Source: CAYVTV01 sp964526475 (GTDB lineage Bacteria > Bacteroidota > Bacteroidia > Bacteroidales > GCA-2748055). Taken from it: a DNA stretch of 64,000 nucleotides. The position numbers and the translations under genes were made by a program. Shown piece by piece: positions 18,388 through 28,920 of the stretch. The stretch's first letter is position 1. Each line of letters starts with the position of its first letter. Location: positions 15,875-79,874 of the forward strand of contig CAZGKF010000009.1 in NCBI GenBank assembly GCA_964526475.1, in the 5' to 3' direction. Under the pieces are notes generated by a model. The model saw nothing but the letters and a program-made list of their open reading frames with translations. It was not told where the DNA came from and searched no databases.

Positions 18388-19120
18388 TTCACTGATCATT
18401 GAAGATGAAGAGCTTGCCAGGAGTCTTCTGAAAGAATACCTGGAAAGTTTTCCCGGAATTGAAATATGCGGGGAGTATGCTGATGGTTTCTCTGGTCTGA
18501 AGGGTATTCAGGAACACAAACCAGATTTGGTTTTTCTTGATATACAGATGCCAAAACTGAACGGATTCGAGATGCTTGAACTTCTCGATGATACACCTGA
18601 AATAATCTTCACTACTGCTTACGATCAATATGCTATCAGGGCTTTTGAACTCAATGCAGTGGATTATCTGCTGAAACCTTTTCCGGAAGACAGATTCCGG
18701 GAGGCAGTGAGTAAAGCCCTGGAAAGAATTATGATGAAAAAGAAGTCCGGTTATACAGGCTTGAAGGAACATATTGACAATACTGCGGAGATACTTTCCA
18801 GGGTGGTGGTTCGAACGAGAAATGAGATCAGGATTATTCCGGCCGACCAGATTCTTTTCCTTGAAGCACAGGACGATTATGTGATGATATATACCACTTC
18901 GGAGAAGTACCTGAAACAAAAAACCATGAAATATTTCGAGGATCATCTGGGAAAAGATGAGTTTGTAAGAGTGCACAGATCATACCTGGTAAGGGCCGAT
19001 CGGATAAGCAAACTTGAACCCTATGAGAAAAATGCCTGGTTGTTGATTTTAAAAGGTGGTCAGAAAGTTCCGGTGAGCCGTTCAGGATACGCTCTTTTGA
19101 AGAAGGTGCTGGATATATAG
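18377..19120 (+). CDS. LytTR-family response regulator
   Basis: 247 aa from ATG 18377, which gives the standard beginning MKINSLIIEDEELARSLLKE; a longer frame from 18341 is unlikely. The receiver domain (residues 1-120) has the acidic pair EDEE, the phospho-acceptor Asp in LVFLDIQMPKLNGFEMLELL (about residue 55), and the Thr/Lys positions in IIFTTAYDQYA and VDYLLKPFP. The LytTR DNA-binding domain occupies about residues 145-247, with IIPADQILFLEAQDDYVMIY and FVRVHRSYLVRADRISKLEP. Third gene of the LiaF-LytS-LytTR operon. Confidence 0.92.
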   Translation: MKINSLIIEDEELARSLLKEYLESFPGIEICGEYADGFSGLKGIQEHKPDLVFLDIQMPKLNGFEMLELLDDTPEIIFTTAYDQYAIRAFELNAVDYLLKPFPEDRFREAVSKALERIMMKKKSGYTGLKEHIDNTAEILSRVVVRTRNEIRIIPADQILFLEAQDDYVMIYTTSEKYLKQKTMKYFEDHLGKDEFVRVHRSYLVRADRISKLEPYEKNAWLLILKGGQKVPVSRSGYALLKKVLDI

Positions 19121-19685
19121 AAATGCCTGAATTGGAAGTTGAAATTATTTATTAACTTCCGTTCCCGGAATATTAAAGTCAAACAAAAGGAATCCTGCCA
19201 ATTAAAAACCCACCACGGGACAGAAGTATATGTTATTATCGGATATGTTAAAGATACCTGCATTAAAAGTAACCGTAAAATCTTGTCGGCTTCCATACAA
19301 TTGCTATATTTGGTACCTGAATAGTTTCATGAAGGAAAATCATAATTGAAAATAAGTACCACATAATTGCAATAGTATTCCTGCCAACTGACTTTTATCT
19401 GAGGGGAATTGATCTTTTCAAAGTTCAGAATTGTTGCGATAGCTTCACACTAAAGTGTTAACGGACGCCCTTAAGAAATCATTATATCATTGCAGATCCC
19501 TGGATTTTTGCAACAAAAACAGGATGGATCCTTTCCTTCATCGGCCAATTGATCATTAAACTCATTTAACCTTAATGAAAGTGAACCGGTGCTATAAAAA
19601 AAATGTTAGTAGTAATAGTCTCTTTGGTTTTATTGAGATTTTCATGCCTGCAAAGCAGAGAAAAAATAACGAAAAATAGAAAATT
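19121..19685. other. Intergenic region, no gene seen
   Basis: 565 bases between the LytTR gene and the YyaL gene. A 61-codon frame at 19139-19324 has no recognisable content. AT-rich, with no clear hairpin or RNA structure that I can support. The promoter of the following gene presumably lies in the last 150 bases. Confidence 0.4.
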
Positions 19686-21701
<2,016 letters not shown>

Positions 21702-21913
21702 TAATCTTTAAACTTCTTATTATAGGGCGTTTTTGAGTCACTTCAGACAGAAAATCATCTTTTGTTTATTCTGTTGTGATTACAGAAAGTATATAAGAGC
21801 TTTTGTCAAGAATATGTTGGTGAATAGCGGAAATTGGGTGGCAGATGACGAATGGCTGCTAAAGGTAGTTATTTATCACGTTTGCCATAATCCTCTCCTT
21901 ACTGATAACCATG

Positions 21914-22345
21914 TCATACAAATAAAATCCCACCGGTTTTCTGATAGCTCCCTCCAAGTATATAAAATAAGCCTGCAGCCGTAAAGCTAATCGCAAAGGT
22001 GATTGCAAGGAATAATCTCGTTTTTTCAATAACTGCATCACTTGTATCTTCCAGGATACAACCGACTTCGGAACGAAGCTTGCTTTTTTCTAATTTCCGG
22101 GGATTATCATAATAAATACCAAAACCTTTGAAAGTTTTTATCTTATCCTCTTCCAATAATGAATAATAGATCGTATCCATCACCCTTGCGCAAAGTTTGT
22201 AGTCACCTATGTATTCTTCATAAACGAGGGTTTCTCCACCCTGTTTTGTGATGCTGACTTTGATTTTTCTAAATCCATCGAAGTAGATAAGAAAAATAAG
22301 CAAAAGGGTAGCTAATACTACTAATATTAATAATGCGTTTTTCAT
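21914..22345 (-). CDS. Membrane-anchored GyrI-like protein with an atypical C-terminus
   Basis: 143 aa. One N-terminal membrane segment (LILVVLATLLLIFLIYFDGF) and then the first half of a GyrI-like (effector-binding) domain as seen in Bacteroidota: GGETLVYEEYIGDYKLCARV, MDTIYYSLLEEDKIKTFKGF, GIYYDNPRKLEKSKLRSEVG. After CILEDTSD (about residue 103) the expected second half does not appear. Instead the frame runs into a hydrophobic stretch (RLFLAITFAISFTAAGLFYI) and stops. A frameshift or 3' rearrangement near 22040 would explain this, and another frame stays open to 21859. I treat it as a gene with a damaged or replaced C-terminus. No neighbour shares its orientation. Confidence 0.5.
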   Translation of the reverse strand: MKNALLILVVLATLLLIFLIYFDGFRKIKVSITKQGGETLVYEEYIGDYKLCARVMDTIYYSLLEEDKIKTFKGFGIYYDNPRKLEKSKLRSEVGCILEDTSDAVIEKTRLFLAITFAISFTAAGLFYILGGSYQKTGGILFV

Positions 22346-22649
22346 GGTGAGAGAATTTTATTAAACAATAAGATCGGTCTATATCTTCAGAAATGTCTTA
22401 AACTGAACAAAACCCGATATACGTTGTAAAATTCCGAATTATACCAGAAAAGATGAAATATTGTTTAATGAATGCCTTGTTTTGTTTGTTGAAAGGCGGA
22501 TAGTTTAGGGTAAGATTTTTTGTGTTGTTTTTTCTGGTGGGTATCATGGAATCAGATGTTTATATGACCACAAACTACAAAATCCAGACTTTCTCCAGAT
22601 CCAGGCTCGCTACTTTCGATGAATTCTCTATGGGTAAACGGTTGGTTTA

Positions 22650-23000
22650 TTCACAATTCCGTCCATCCCGTATCCTTCGGCATTGGAACGAAATGATCAT
22701 AAAGCGGTGGAAGCACTTATGAAATTGGATTTTCCCGGTTCGGATGCAAACGTTAATGAGTGGATAGAATATCTGATGGCAGAAAGAAAATATGTAAACC
22801 GCTATGGAGGAGGCACAACAAGAGAAATGCCCGGAATGTGGCCACTGATAAAGATCGTATTAAATTCCGGGATTTATACCCTTGGTGAAAAACTGAATTT
22901 CATGAATGCCAGTATGTTTTCTCTTGAAAACCTCTGGCTTGATGTAGTAAACACCAACCTGTTTCATGAGATTGACAGTATGAGTTTTCTTTCAGACTAA
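22650..23000 (+). pseudogene. Alpha/beta-hydrolase fragment (cap and C-terminal region only)
   Basis: A coding-like stretch without a proper start, reading ...IPSIPYPSALERNDHKAVEA then LMKLDFPGSDANVNEWIEYL, AERKYVNRYGGGTTREMPGM, and FSLENLWLDVVNTNLFHEID, ending at 23000. This resembles the cap domain of proline-iminopeptidase-like alpha/beta hydrolases ('KW..KYGGG', 'F S L E x L W'). The N-terminal core with the nucleophile Ser and the C-terminal Asp/His part are both missing. The frame stops exactly where the convergent DUF6544-type gene ends (23001). A remnant truncated at both ends; it should not make an active enzyme. Confidence 0.6.
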
Positions 23001-24113
23001 TTAATTACCGTTATTTTTATAATTTATGATATTATATTGTATCGATATAATTTCCAAATCTAACCATGTCCAATCCTTTTCATCGAGTTCCCATGTGGCT
23101 TTCATTTTCGATGGAACTTTAATCCCCTCAAAAACAGCGTAATCATCCACGGTTAAAACCCACGGAAAACGCTTAGAATCCGCTTTGTTGCCCATATACC
23201 GCAACGCAACAAATTTCACAAAATCGCCATTTTCATTAAAATAAAAAGTACCTTCTCCGGTAGTTCCTTCATAAGTCATGGTAGCTTTTGCCGAATTTTC
23301 ATCAACCGCTTCCCAATATATATAAGGGCTTAGTGCTAATGAAGGAAACCAGACCAATTCGCCCAAGAATCGTTGAAGGGAACCTTCGTCCATTCGGGGG
23401 CCTTTTTCGTTCACTATATTTATGAGTGTATTTATCTTAATAAGCATTTCGCCTTTACCCCCAACAAACTTATCACGGCCTCTGACTTTGATAAGTGGTG
23501 ACATTTCCATGTTAACTGTCCAGATAAAGGCTGGCGGATTTATAGTAGTGTATTGCTCTGCATGAGCAGCATACCAATCCTGCTGTTGCGGCTTCATTTT
23601 CATCAGTGCCTTTTGTTTTACAAAGCCCGTATTAATTGCAGGTTTTCCTATAATGCCTGTGCTGTGCATCCATCGTTGTACGGGAACGGGCAGTTCATGA
23701 ATATCCGAATCAGTAATAATTACTGATTCAGATGTTTTTAAAGCATCGAGAATTTCTTCTGTTTCGCGGGCAACCATTTTATTCATGCTGCAGGATGAAA
23801 ACGAAACAGATGCCAAAACCAAAATAATTACATTGGGTATCATACCGTACTTGGCATCGCCCCATGTACTCGCTATAAGTATGCTTGAAATAATTATAGC
23901 CGGAACAGCAAAGTATGGCCAAAGGTCTTTCCCTAGTGTAAGGCCAACAGCCGAAAAGGCAAACAACAAAAATGCAACAAACCAGAATATGCCCGAAACA
24001 GGTGAAATATCAGCTTGCAGATTTGATATCTGGGCAATTTTAAATCCCTTCACAAAGCCCATTATATGAATGGCGCCGTGTAGAAAAATGAGAATTGAAA
24101 GAAAGTACTTCAT
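23001..24113 (-). CDS. DUF6544/DUF6920-like membrane protein
   Basis: 370 aa. Residues 1-110 carry four membrane segments (LSILIFLHGAIHIMGFVKGF, GIFWFVAFLLFAFSAVGLTL, FAVPAIIISSILIAS, IIILVLASVSFSS). Soluble residues 120-365 include LPVPVQRWMHSTGIIGKPAI, VRGRDKFVGGKGEMLIKINT, and LGELVWFPSLALSPYIYWEA. These are the conserved pieces of the DUF6544/DUF6920-type domain ('LP.PV.R...', 'G.GEM', 'RFL.E..W.P.AL'). No activity is known for the family. The gene ends against a hydrolase remnant, which suggests it arrived by recombination. Family naming is from memory of the motif set, hence moderate confidence. Confidence 0.65.
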   Translation of the reverse strand: MKYFLSILIFLHGAIHIMGFVKGFKIAQISNLQADISPVSGIFWFVAFLLFAFSAVGLTLGKDLWPYFAVPAIIISSILIASTWGDAKYGMIPNVIILVLASVSFSSCSMNKMVARETEEILDALKTSESVIITDSDIHELPVPVQRWMHSTGIIGKPAINTGFVKQKALMKMKPQQQDWYAAHAEQYTTINPPAFIWTVNMEMSPLIKVRGRDKFVGGKGEMLIKINTLINIVNEKGPRMDEGSLQRFLGELVWFPSLALSPYIYWEAVDENSAKATMTYEGTTGEGTFYFNENGDFVKFVALRYMGNKADSKRFPWVLTVDDYAVFEGIKVPSKMKATWELDEKDWTWLDLEIISIQYNIINYKNNGN

Positions 24114-24423
24114 AATCTTATGTGTTTTGTATTTACAAATTTATACCAATTGATAAATAGAAATGGTTTTTTAATTGAAAAAACCGGTTTTCAATTGACA
24201 GGCCATCATGTTTCATTTTTTCTTTTCGTTTTCGTATGGTTTACCAAGGCGTTGAATAATTTGATATTATTTATTTAAATGCGTTTGAAAAAGTCACAGA
24301 GTTTTTTTAGGATAACTTATAAATTGAAATCTAATTCTAAGGGGCCAGGGGTAGCGTTGGCTTTTCTAAAAAAACAACATGGTTAATTTAATCCCGATAA
24401 ATATTCACCAAAATCAATCTAAA

Positions 24424-24792
24424 ATGAAAAGCAGTTTCAAATATGTCTCAATACTCATCCTTTTTCTTATGCTCTCCTGTCAAAAAGAATCCATCATCCG
24501 GTTTGGCTTCGATACCGATTTTGGCAGGAATTCTCATGGCTTATCCATCATGCATGTGGGTAAGCAGGTTAAAAGAATAAGCCTGGAGGGTGAGCTTTTT
24601 GTATCCGAAGGGGGAGTTCTTTTGGAGTTGATAAACCCAAATAGGGAAACCGTTTTTACAATCCAACCTCAATCGCCTGAAAACCTATACCTTGATGAAT
24701 CCTTCCAGGCAGTTTCCGGAAATTGGAAGTTGAAATATAGGAGCATTGAGGGGTCGGGAACAATAACATTGCATTTAAACGCAGTAAATTAA
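24424..24792 (+). CDS. Small putative lipoprotein
   Basis: 122 aa from ATG 24424; the earlier ATG at 24379 adds residues that break the signal peptide. The lipobox FLMLSC gives a lipidated Cys at residue 19. The rest is beta-rich (GLSIMHVGKQVKRISLEGEL, GGVLLELINPNRETVFTIQ, GNWKLKYRSIEGSGTITLHL), a small sandwich-like domain resembling those that follow lipoboxes in many Bacteroidota proteins. I do not recognise a named family. It ends in the same frame in which the following acetyltransferase remnant begins. Confidence 0.6.
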   Translation: MKSSFKYVSILILFLMLSCQKESIIRFGFDTDFGRNSHGLSIMHVGKQVKRISLEGELFVSEGGVLLELINPNRETVFTIQPQSPENLYLDESFQAVSGNWKLKYRSIEGSGTITLHLNAVN

Positions 24793-24795
24793 TTT

Positions 24796-25419
24796 CTGTT
24801 AAGAGATGAAAGCCAACTCACTCAAAGAACAAAAACAAAGGATTTTCTGATAACAGAAAACATTACTCGCGAAACATTTTGGAATTTATTTAAACCCGGT
24901 TGCGACGAACATTTAGTTTTACATAATCTAAGGAAAAGTAATTGTTACGTATCCAACCTTGACATAGTTGCCCAATCGGAAAATAAAATAATGGGTCATA
25001 TAATAACTACCAAAGCGAATGTAGTAGATATACAAAATAAGGAACACCAAGTGTTATGTGTAGGACCAATCTCGGTGCTTCCTGAGTTTCAAAAGATAGG
25101 TATTGGAACAAAACTCTTAAAAGAATCAATTGCTATTGCTAAAGAATTAGGCTATTCGGCAATGATACTATTTGGACACCCAGATTATTATCACCGTTTT
25201 GGATTTGTTAATGCACAGAATTATGGAAATACAACAAAAGAAGGAAAGAATTTTGAACCTTTTATGGTTTTGGAATTATATCCAAATGCTTTGGCAGCTG
25301 TGAGAGGAAAGTTTTATGAGGATAAGGCATTTGAAATCAAAGAAGAAGAACTCAATGAGTTTGAAAAACTTTTTCCAAAAAAAGAAAAAGGCAAATCTAA
25401 AATTGACATTAATCATTAG
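24796..25419 (+). pseudogene. GNAT N-acetyltransferase lacking a normal start (frameshift near the 5' end)
   Basis: The frame downstream of 24792 encodes a full GNAT fold: ITENITRETFWNLFKPGCDE, HLVLHNLRKSNCYVSNLDIV, KIMGHIITTKANVVDI, VLCVGPISVLPEFQKIGIGT (acetyl-CoA loop Q-K-I-G-I-G), GYSAMILFGHPDYYHRFGFV, and FMVLELYPNALAAVRGKFYE. The only ATG in frame (24991) lies after about 50 conserved residues. An ATG in another frame at 24807 (MKANSLKEQKQRIF) stops at once by TGA, and a one-base shift would join it to the conserved frame. The gene therefore looks newly frameshifted, or uses a rare start. Intact relatives acetylate small amines or proteins; substrate unknown. Confidence 0.65.
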
Positions 25420-25426
25420 AAACAAA

Positions 25427-26424
25427 ATGACACTAGAATAATTAGGATATAATAAAAATATTGAAGCATTTAGAATCGAACAAAAACTGAATGACTTTGA
25501 ACCAGGAAGAATAATTGCAGAACATAAGGAACGATATACTGTAAAAACAACACAAGGAGAATACGAAGCTGAAATAACAGGAAATATGCGATTTTCAGCC
25601 GAAAGTCGTGAAGATTTCCCAGCAGTAGGCGATTGGGTAGCAATGTCGACTTATGATACGGATAGTGCAATAATTCATAGAATATTACCAAGGTTCTCAA
25701 TAGTTAAAAGACAAGCAGTTGGACAATTCGGAGAAATTCAAGTTATAGCAACAAATATTGATTACGCTTTTTTGGTTCAAGCAGTTGACCGGGATTTTAA
25801 TATAAACAGACTTGAAAGATACCTGACTATATGTTATTCTTCTAAGGTAAGCCCGATAATTATTCTAACAAAAACAGATTTGATAAATGAACAAGAAAAA
25901 ATTGAATTAATAGAAAACGTTAATCAACGGATACGAAATATTCCAGTTTTTGCAATTAGCAATGAAACGCAGGATGGATATGATGCCTTAAATCGGATAA
26001 TTGAAAAAGGTAAGACATTTTGTATGCTCGGTTCTTCTGGTGTTGGAAAATCTACTTTGTTAAATAACCTCTCTGGCAGGTCTATAATGAGAACGGATTC
26101 AATAAGCCAAAGCACAAGTAAGGGCAGACACGTTACAAGTCACAGGGAACTAATAGTGTTGGAAAATGGCGGAATACTTTAGATAATCCCGGAATGAGAG
26201 AAGTAGGAATTACTGACACCTCAAACGGATTAGAAACCACATTTGATAAGATTATTAGCTTTTTACAGAATTGTAAGTAAAAAGATTGTACTCATTCAAA
26301 CGAGATAGGATGTTCGGTGCTTGAAGCGGTTAAAAATGGAGAAATAGAGAAAAATTCGTACGAAAATTACTTGAAATTGGAAAGAGAGAAAGCGCATTTC
26401 GAATCAACCGCAAATATCTGGTAA
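25427..26424 (+). pseudogene. rsgA: Ribosome small-subunit-dependent GTPase A, multiply broken
   Basis: RsgA is a circularly permuted GTPase assisting late 30S assembly. The expected start is ATG 25427 (MTLE), but codon 5 is a stop (TAA 25439-25441) where CAA (Gln) is expected, since LGYNKNIEAF follows. An open stretch to 26182 contains the OB domain, the permuted G motif LTKTD, and the P-loop GSSGVGKSTLLNNLSG. A one-base loss near 26178 creates TAG before DNPGMREVGI (the G3 motif D-x-P-G). A second TAA lies at 26278-26280 in NCK*KDCTHSNEIGC (zinc-binding C/H region). After EKAHFEST the gene runs into a LytTR-regulator tail in another frame. Four lesions make it dead; an intact rsgA presumably exists elsewhere. 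Confidence 0.9.
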
Positions 26425-26564
26425 ATATGGCTTCCATTTCCAATATGGTGGCATATTCGCGAAGCCGGGTTAAACTGGAACTGAAACCAAAAGCTGATGA
26501 TGATTCTGAAACTATTGTGAGTATTGACCGGTCATCTGATTTTAAGAAATGGTTGAATAATTAG
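26397..26564 (+). pseudogene. C-terminal fragment of a LytTR response regulator
   Basis: In a frame different from rsgA, 55 codons read FRINRKYLVNMASISNMVAY, SRSRVKLELKPKADDD, SETIVSIDRSSDFKKWLNN, then TAG. This is the end of a LytTR DNA-binding domain and aligns with the end of the intact regulator at 39049-39816 (FFRINRQLLVKLNAIANVHV ... LKLELKPDPG ... VSIDKVVPFKEWYG). It overlaps the rsgA match by about ten bases (26397-26406), which marks the fusion point of two unrelated genes. No receiver domain is present. Confidence 0.85.
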
Positions 26565-26565
26565 G

Positions 26566-26645
26566 GGCAGCCCCTTGTGGTTGAACCTTTCCGAATGGCC
26601 CAGTTGTTTCGTTTTGGGCGGCCACAAGGGGCGTCTGTACAATGA
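26566..26645. repeat. REP-like inverted repeat (CCCCTTGTGG / CCACAAGGGG)
   Basis: A perfect 10-bp inverted repeat (26571-26580 and 26622-26631) enclosed by GGGGCAG on the left and GCGTCTGTAC on the right, with a smaller internal pair (GGCCC...GGGCGGCC). It starts two bases after the stop of the LytTR fragment. Arrangement and size fit a REP/MITE-type palindromic unit. Confidence 0.6.
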
Positions 26646-26954
26646 AAAAATCAGCTGGCAGTTAATATTTATTTTAACACATTTAAATATATTTACGTGA
26701 AAATATAAACTAAAAGACACTTTCACGAAAAAATGTGCCCCATATTATTAAGCGATAGAATAATAAAGAGTTTAGGTTCAGAAAAAGCCTTCATGATTAT
26801 TTTTATTCGGAGCAATAATTTGAAAACATACAGCTTTATGGATTTACCCTGATGCTATGAATATTAGCGGTTATGAGATCAGCATTTTCATAAAGCTGGT
26901 GAATAGTTATTTATTCTGAGATATACTTGCAAACGCAGAATTACGAAAAATTAT

Positions 26955-27461
26955 ATGACAACCACCCTCGAACACCTTCTCACTAATTTTTACAAAGACC
27001 AGATGATTTCAGGCATGGCTGCCAATCCCGCTTTTTTTGAGGAAGCCGTTCACCTGGCCATTTCAGATAAACAGCCTTACGCCTGGAGGGCATCGTGGTT
27101 GCTCTGGAGCTGCATGGATACCAATGACCAACGAATAAGAAAACATATCCCGGATATTATTCAGTTTCTCCCTGCCTGCAGAGACAACCAGCAAAGGGAG
27201 TTGCTCAAGATACTTTACCTGATGGAAATGGATGAGGAGCATGAAGGGATACTATACTGCCATTGCGTGAGTATCTGGGAAAAGCTCAACAAACAACCCT
27301 CGGCAAGATACAATGCCTTTAAAATGATCCTGAAAATCGCAAAAAAATACCCTGAACTGTACCAGGAAATTGGATTTCTTACACAGGAACAGTACACCGA
27401 AACACTCACCCCGGCTGTAAGAAGAGGTGTACTAAGAATGTTAAAGGAATCTAAACAGTAA
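26955..27461 (+). CDS. HEAT-repeat-like protein
   Basis: 168 aa, almost entirely helical. Pairs of amphipathic helices have HEAT-like spacing (ANPAFFEEAVHLAISDKQPY, AWRASWLLWSCMDTNDQRIR, LLKILYLMEMDEEHEGILYC). Such small proteins are common in Bacteroidota and often sit next to DNA alkylation repair genes, as here: the AlkD-type gene starts 16 bases downstream and is likely co-transcribed. No catalytic residues are evident; it may be a protein- or DNA-binding partner. Confidence 0.65.
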   Translation: MTTTLEHLLTNFYKDQMISGMAANPAFFEEAVHLAISDKQPYAWRASWLLWSCMDTNDQRIRKHIPDIIQFLPACRDNQQRELLKILYLMEMDEEHEGILYCHCVSIWEKLNKQPSARYNAFKMILKIAKKYPELYQEIGFLTQEQYTETLTPAVRRGVLRMLKESKQ

Positions 27462-27476
27462 ATAACCCAACTTACC

Positions 27477-28205
27477 ATGAACCCTGTCATTTCTATTGCA
27501 CGCAATAAGCTCAAAGAAAGCATTGACGAAAAAACCATTGTCACCGGACAGAACTTTTTCAAAGAGAAAATAAAGTCTTATGGAGTAAAAGTTCCGGTAG
27601 TCCACAAAATAAGCAGAGAACTTTTTGTCTCAGTGAAAAATATGCCGAAAGAGGAAATCTTTACTATTTGTGAAGAATTCTGGCGTTCAGGTTTTCTGGA
27701 AGAATCCTTTATTGCCTGTAACTGGTCATATTATCTGCATAAGAATTTTGAACCTTCTGATTTTGAAATTTTCAAAAGGTGGATTTCCAAATATGTAAAA
27801 AACTGGGCATCATGCGACACATTTTGCAATCATACGGTAGGTACCTTTATTGAAATGTATCCTGCTTTTCTGCCCAGGTTAAAAGAAATGACCAAATCTA
27901 AACACCGCTGGATGCGGCGTGCTTCCGCTGTCTCATTGATCGTCCCCGCCCGCAAAGGGAAGTTTCTGAAAGAAATTTTAGAAATAGCCGATTACCTGTT
28001 GCATGATAAAGATGATATGGTTCAGAAAGGATATGGATGGATGCTTAAAGTGGCGAGTAAGCCACATCAGATGGAGATTTTCAATTTTGTCATATCAAGA
28101 AAAGAAACTATGCCAAGAACAGCATTGAGATATGCGATCGAAAAAATGCCGGAGGAATTGAAATCAAAGGCAATGGAAAAATATGGTCTTTCGAAAATAA
28201 AATAA
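27477..28205 (+). CDS. DNA alkylation repair protein, AlkD family
   Basis: 242 aa, the family length. AlkD-type glycosylases remove bulky or charged alkylated purines using a HEAT-like solenoid and no base flipping (family knowledge). Visible family motifs are the helix region EIFTICEEFWRSGFLEESFI, the conserved aromatic/acidic patch KNWASCDTFCNHTVGTF (about residues 108-123, matching the W-x-x-x-D catalytic neighbourhood), and SKHRWMRRASAVSLIVPARK (about 140-159, with the conserved Arg). The C-terminal helices HDKDDMVQKGYGWMLKVASK complete the pattern. Probably co-transcribed with the upstream HEAT-like gene (16-base gap). Confidence 0.85.
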   Translation: MNPVISIARNKLKESIDEKTIVTGQNFFKEKIKSYGVKVPVVHKISRELFVSVKNMPKEEIFTICEEFWRSGFLEESFIACNWSYYLHKNFEPSDFEIFKRWISKYVKNWASCDTFCNHTVGTFIEMYPAFLPRLKEMTKSKHRWMRRASAVSLIVPARKGKFLKEILEIADYLLHDKDDMVQKGYGWMLKVASKPHQMEIFNFVISRKETMPRTALRYAIEKMPEELKSKAMEKYGLSKIK

Positions 28206-28532
28206 ATAAAATTAGACTTAAAAATCCAAATTGAATTTTTTGGGCCGGTTTTAATAAAAAAGGAATATCACAAGCTGGTTAAGGATGATAAACTGGATCC
28301 CGAAATCCATAGCAATCCACTGAATGATTCAATAAAAGCAAAAGATCTTTTTTATGACGAAATCGCTGCTTTTCAGGATATCGATGAATCGTTGAAAGTA
28401 ATATACTACAGGCTCCTTGCTGTCCCCTCCTGCTTTGGAAATTTTTTCAGATATTGTAATTACACCTCCGAAATAAACAATGAGCAGTTGGAAGCTCTCA
28501 TCCATGACCATTTCCAAGGAAAAATTTGTTAA
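28206..28532 (+). pseudogene. Start-less remnant of an unknown gene
   Basis: Directly after the alkD stop the same frame stays open for 108 codons. It reads like protein (EYHKLVKDDKLDPEIHSNPL, YDEIAAFQDIDESLKVIYYR, NFFRYCNYTSEINNEQLEAL), but there is no ATG, GTG or TTG before the middle of the stretch. I do not recognise the family. Composition and amphipathic helices suggest a genuine former gene whose 5' end is gone. Confidence 0.4.
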
Positions 28533-28557
28533 GAAGCGGAGCTTAAAGATTTTATTC

Positions 28558-28920
28558 ATGAAAAACCTGAAGATTACCGTGCAGTTGAGTCATAAAGATG
28601 TGCAACTTGACTATTTCAGATATATCCAGCTTCGCATGTCTGAACTCAATAGTGGCGATGCACTTATTGCAAATCCGGAAGGATTTACCAACCCTAAAGG
28701 CCAAATGGTTTTGAAGTTTTCAAGTCATTTTAGAGGGAAACTTGAAAAACTCCGGAATGATGGCTACCATATAAAATAAGCTCTGGTAAATTTCATAGTT
28801 TATTGGAGGGATGATAAAACAGACAGAGAAGTGAAAATTGTATTGGGGGAGGTATGTTTTGGGAAGGTGGAGGATATCATGTTTTTAAATGATATTTCAA
28901 TATATCACTTAATTGAGTGA
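28558..28920 (+). pseudogene. Unknown small gene with an in-frame stop
   Basis: From ATG 28558 the frame encodes MKNLKITVQLSHKDVQLDYF...LKFSSHFRGKLEKLRNDGYHIK and meets TAA at 28777-28779. The same frame then continues with ALVNFIVYWRDDKTDREVKI VLGEV as if uninterrupted, to TGA 28918-28920. The continuity across the TAA suggests a nonsense mutation in a formerly longer protein. I do not recognise the family with any certainty. The last codons run into the operator region of the SatD operon. Confidence 0.4.

Noticed and set aside
18389..18976. 195-codon frame antisense to the LytTR regulator
   Set aside because: It is the mirror of a clear receiver/LytTR gene and has no family pattern.
22522..22722. 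66-codon frame upstream of the hydrolase fragment
   Set aside because: The protein-like sequence is in a different frame (from about 22650), so this one is a shadow.
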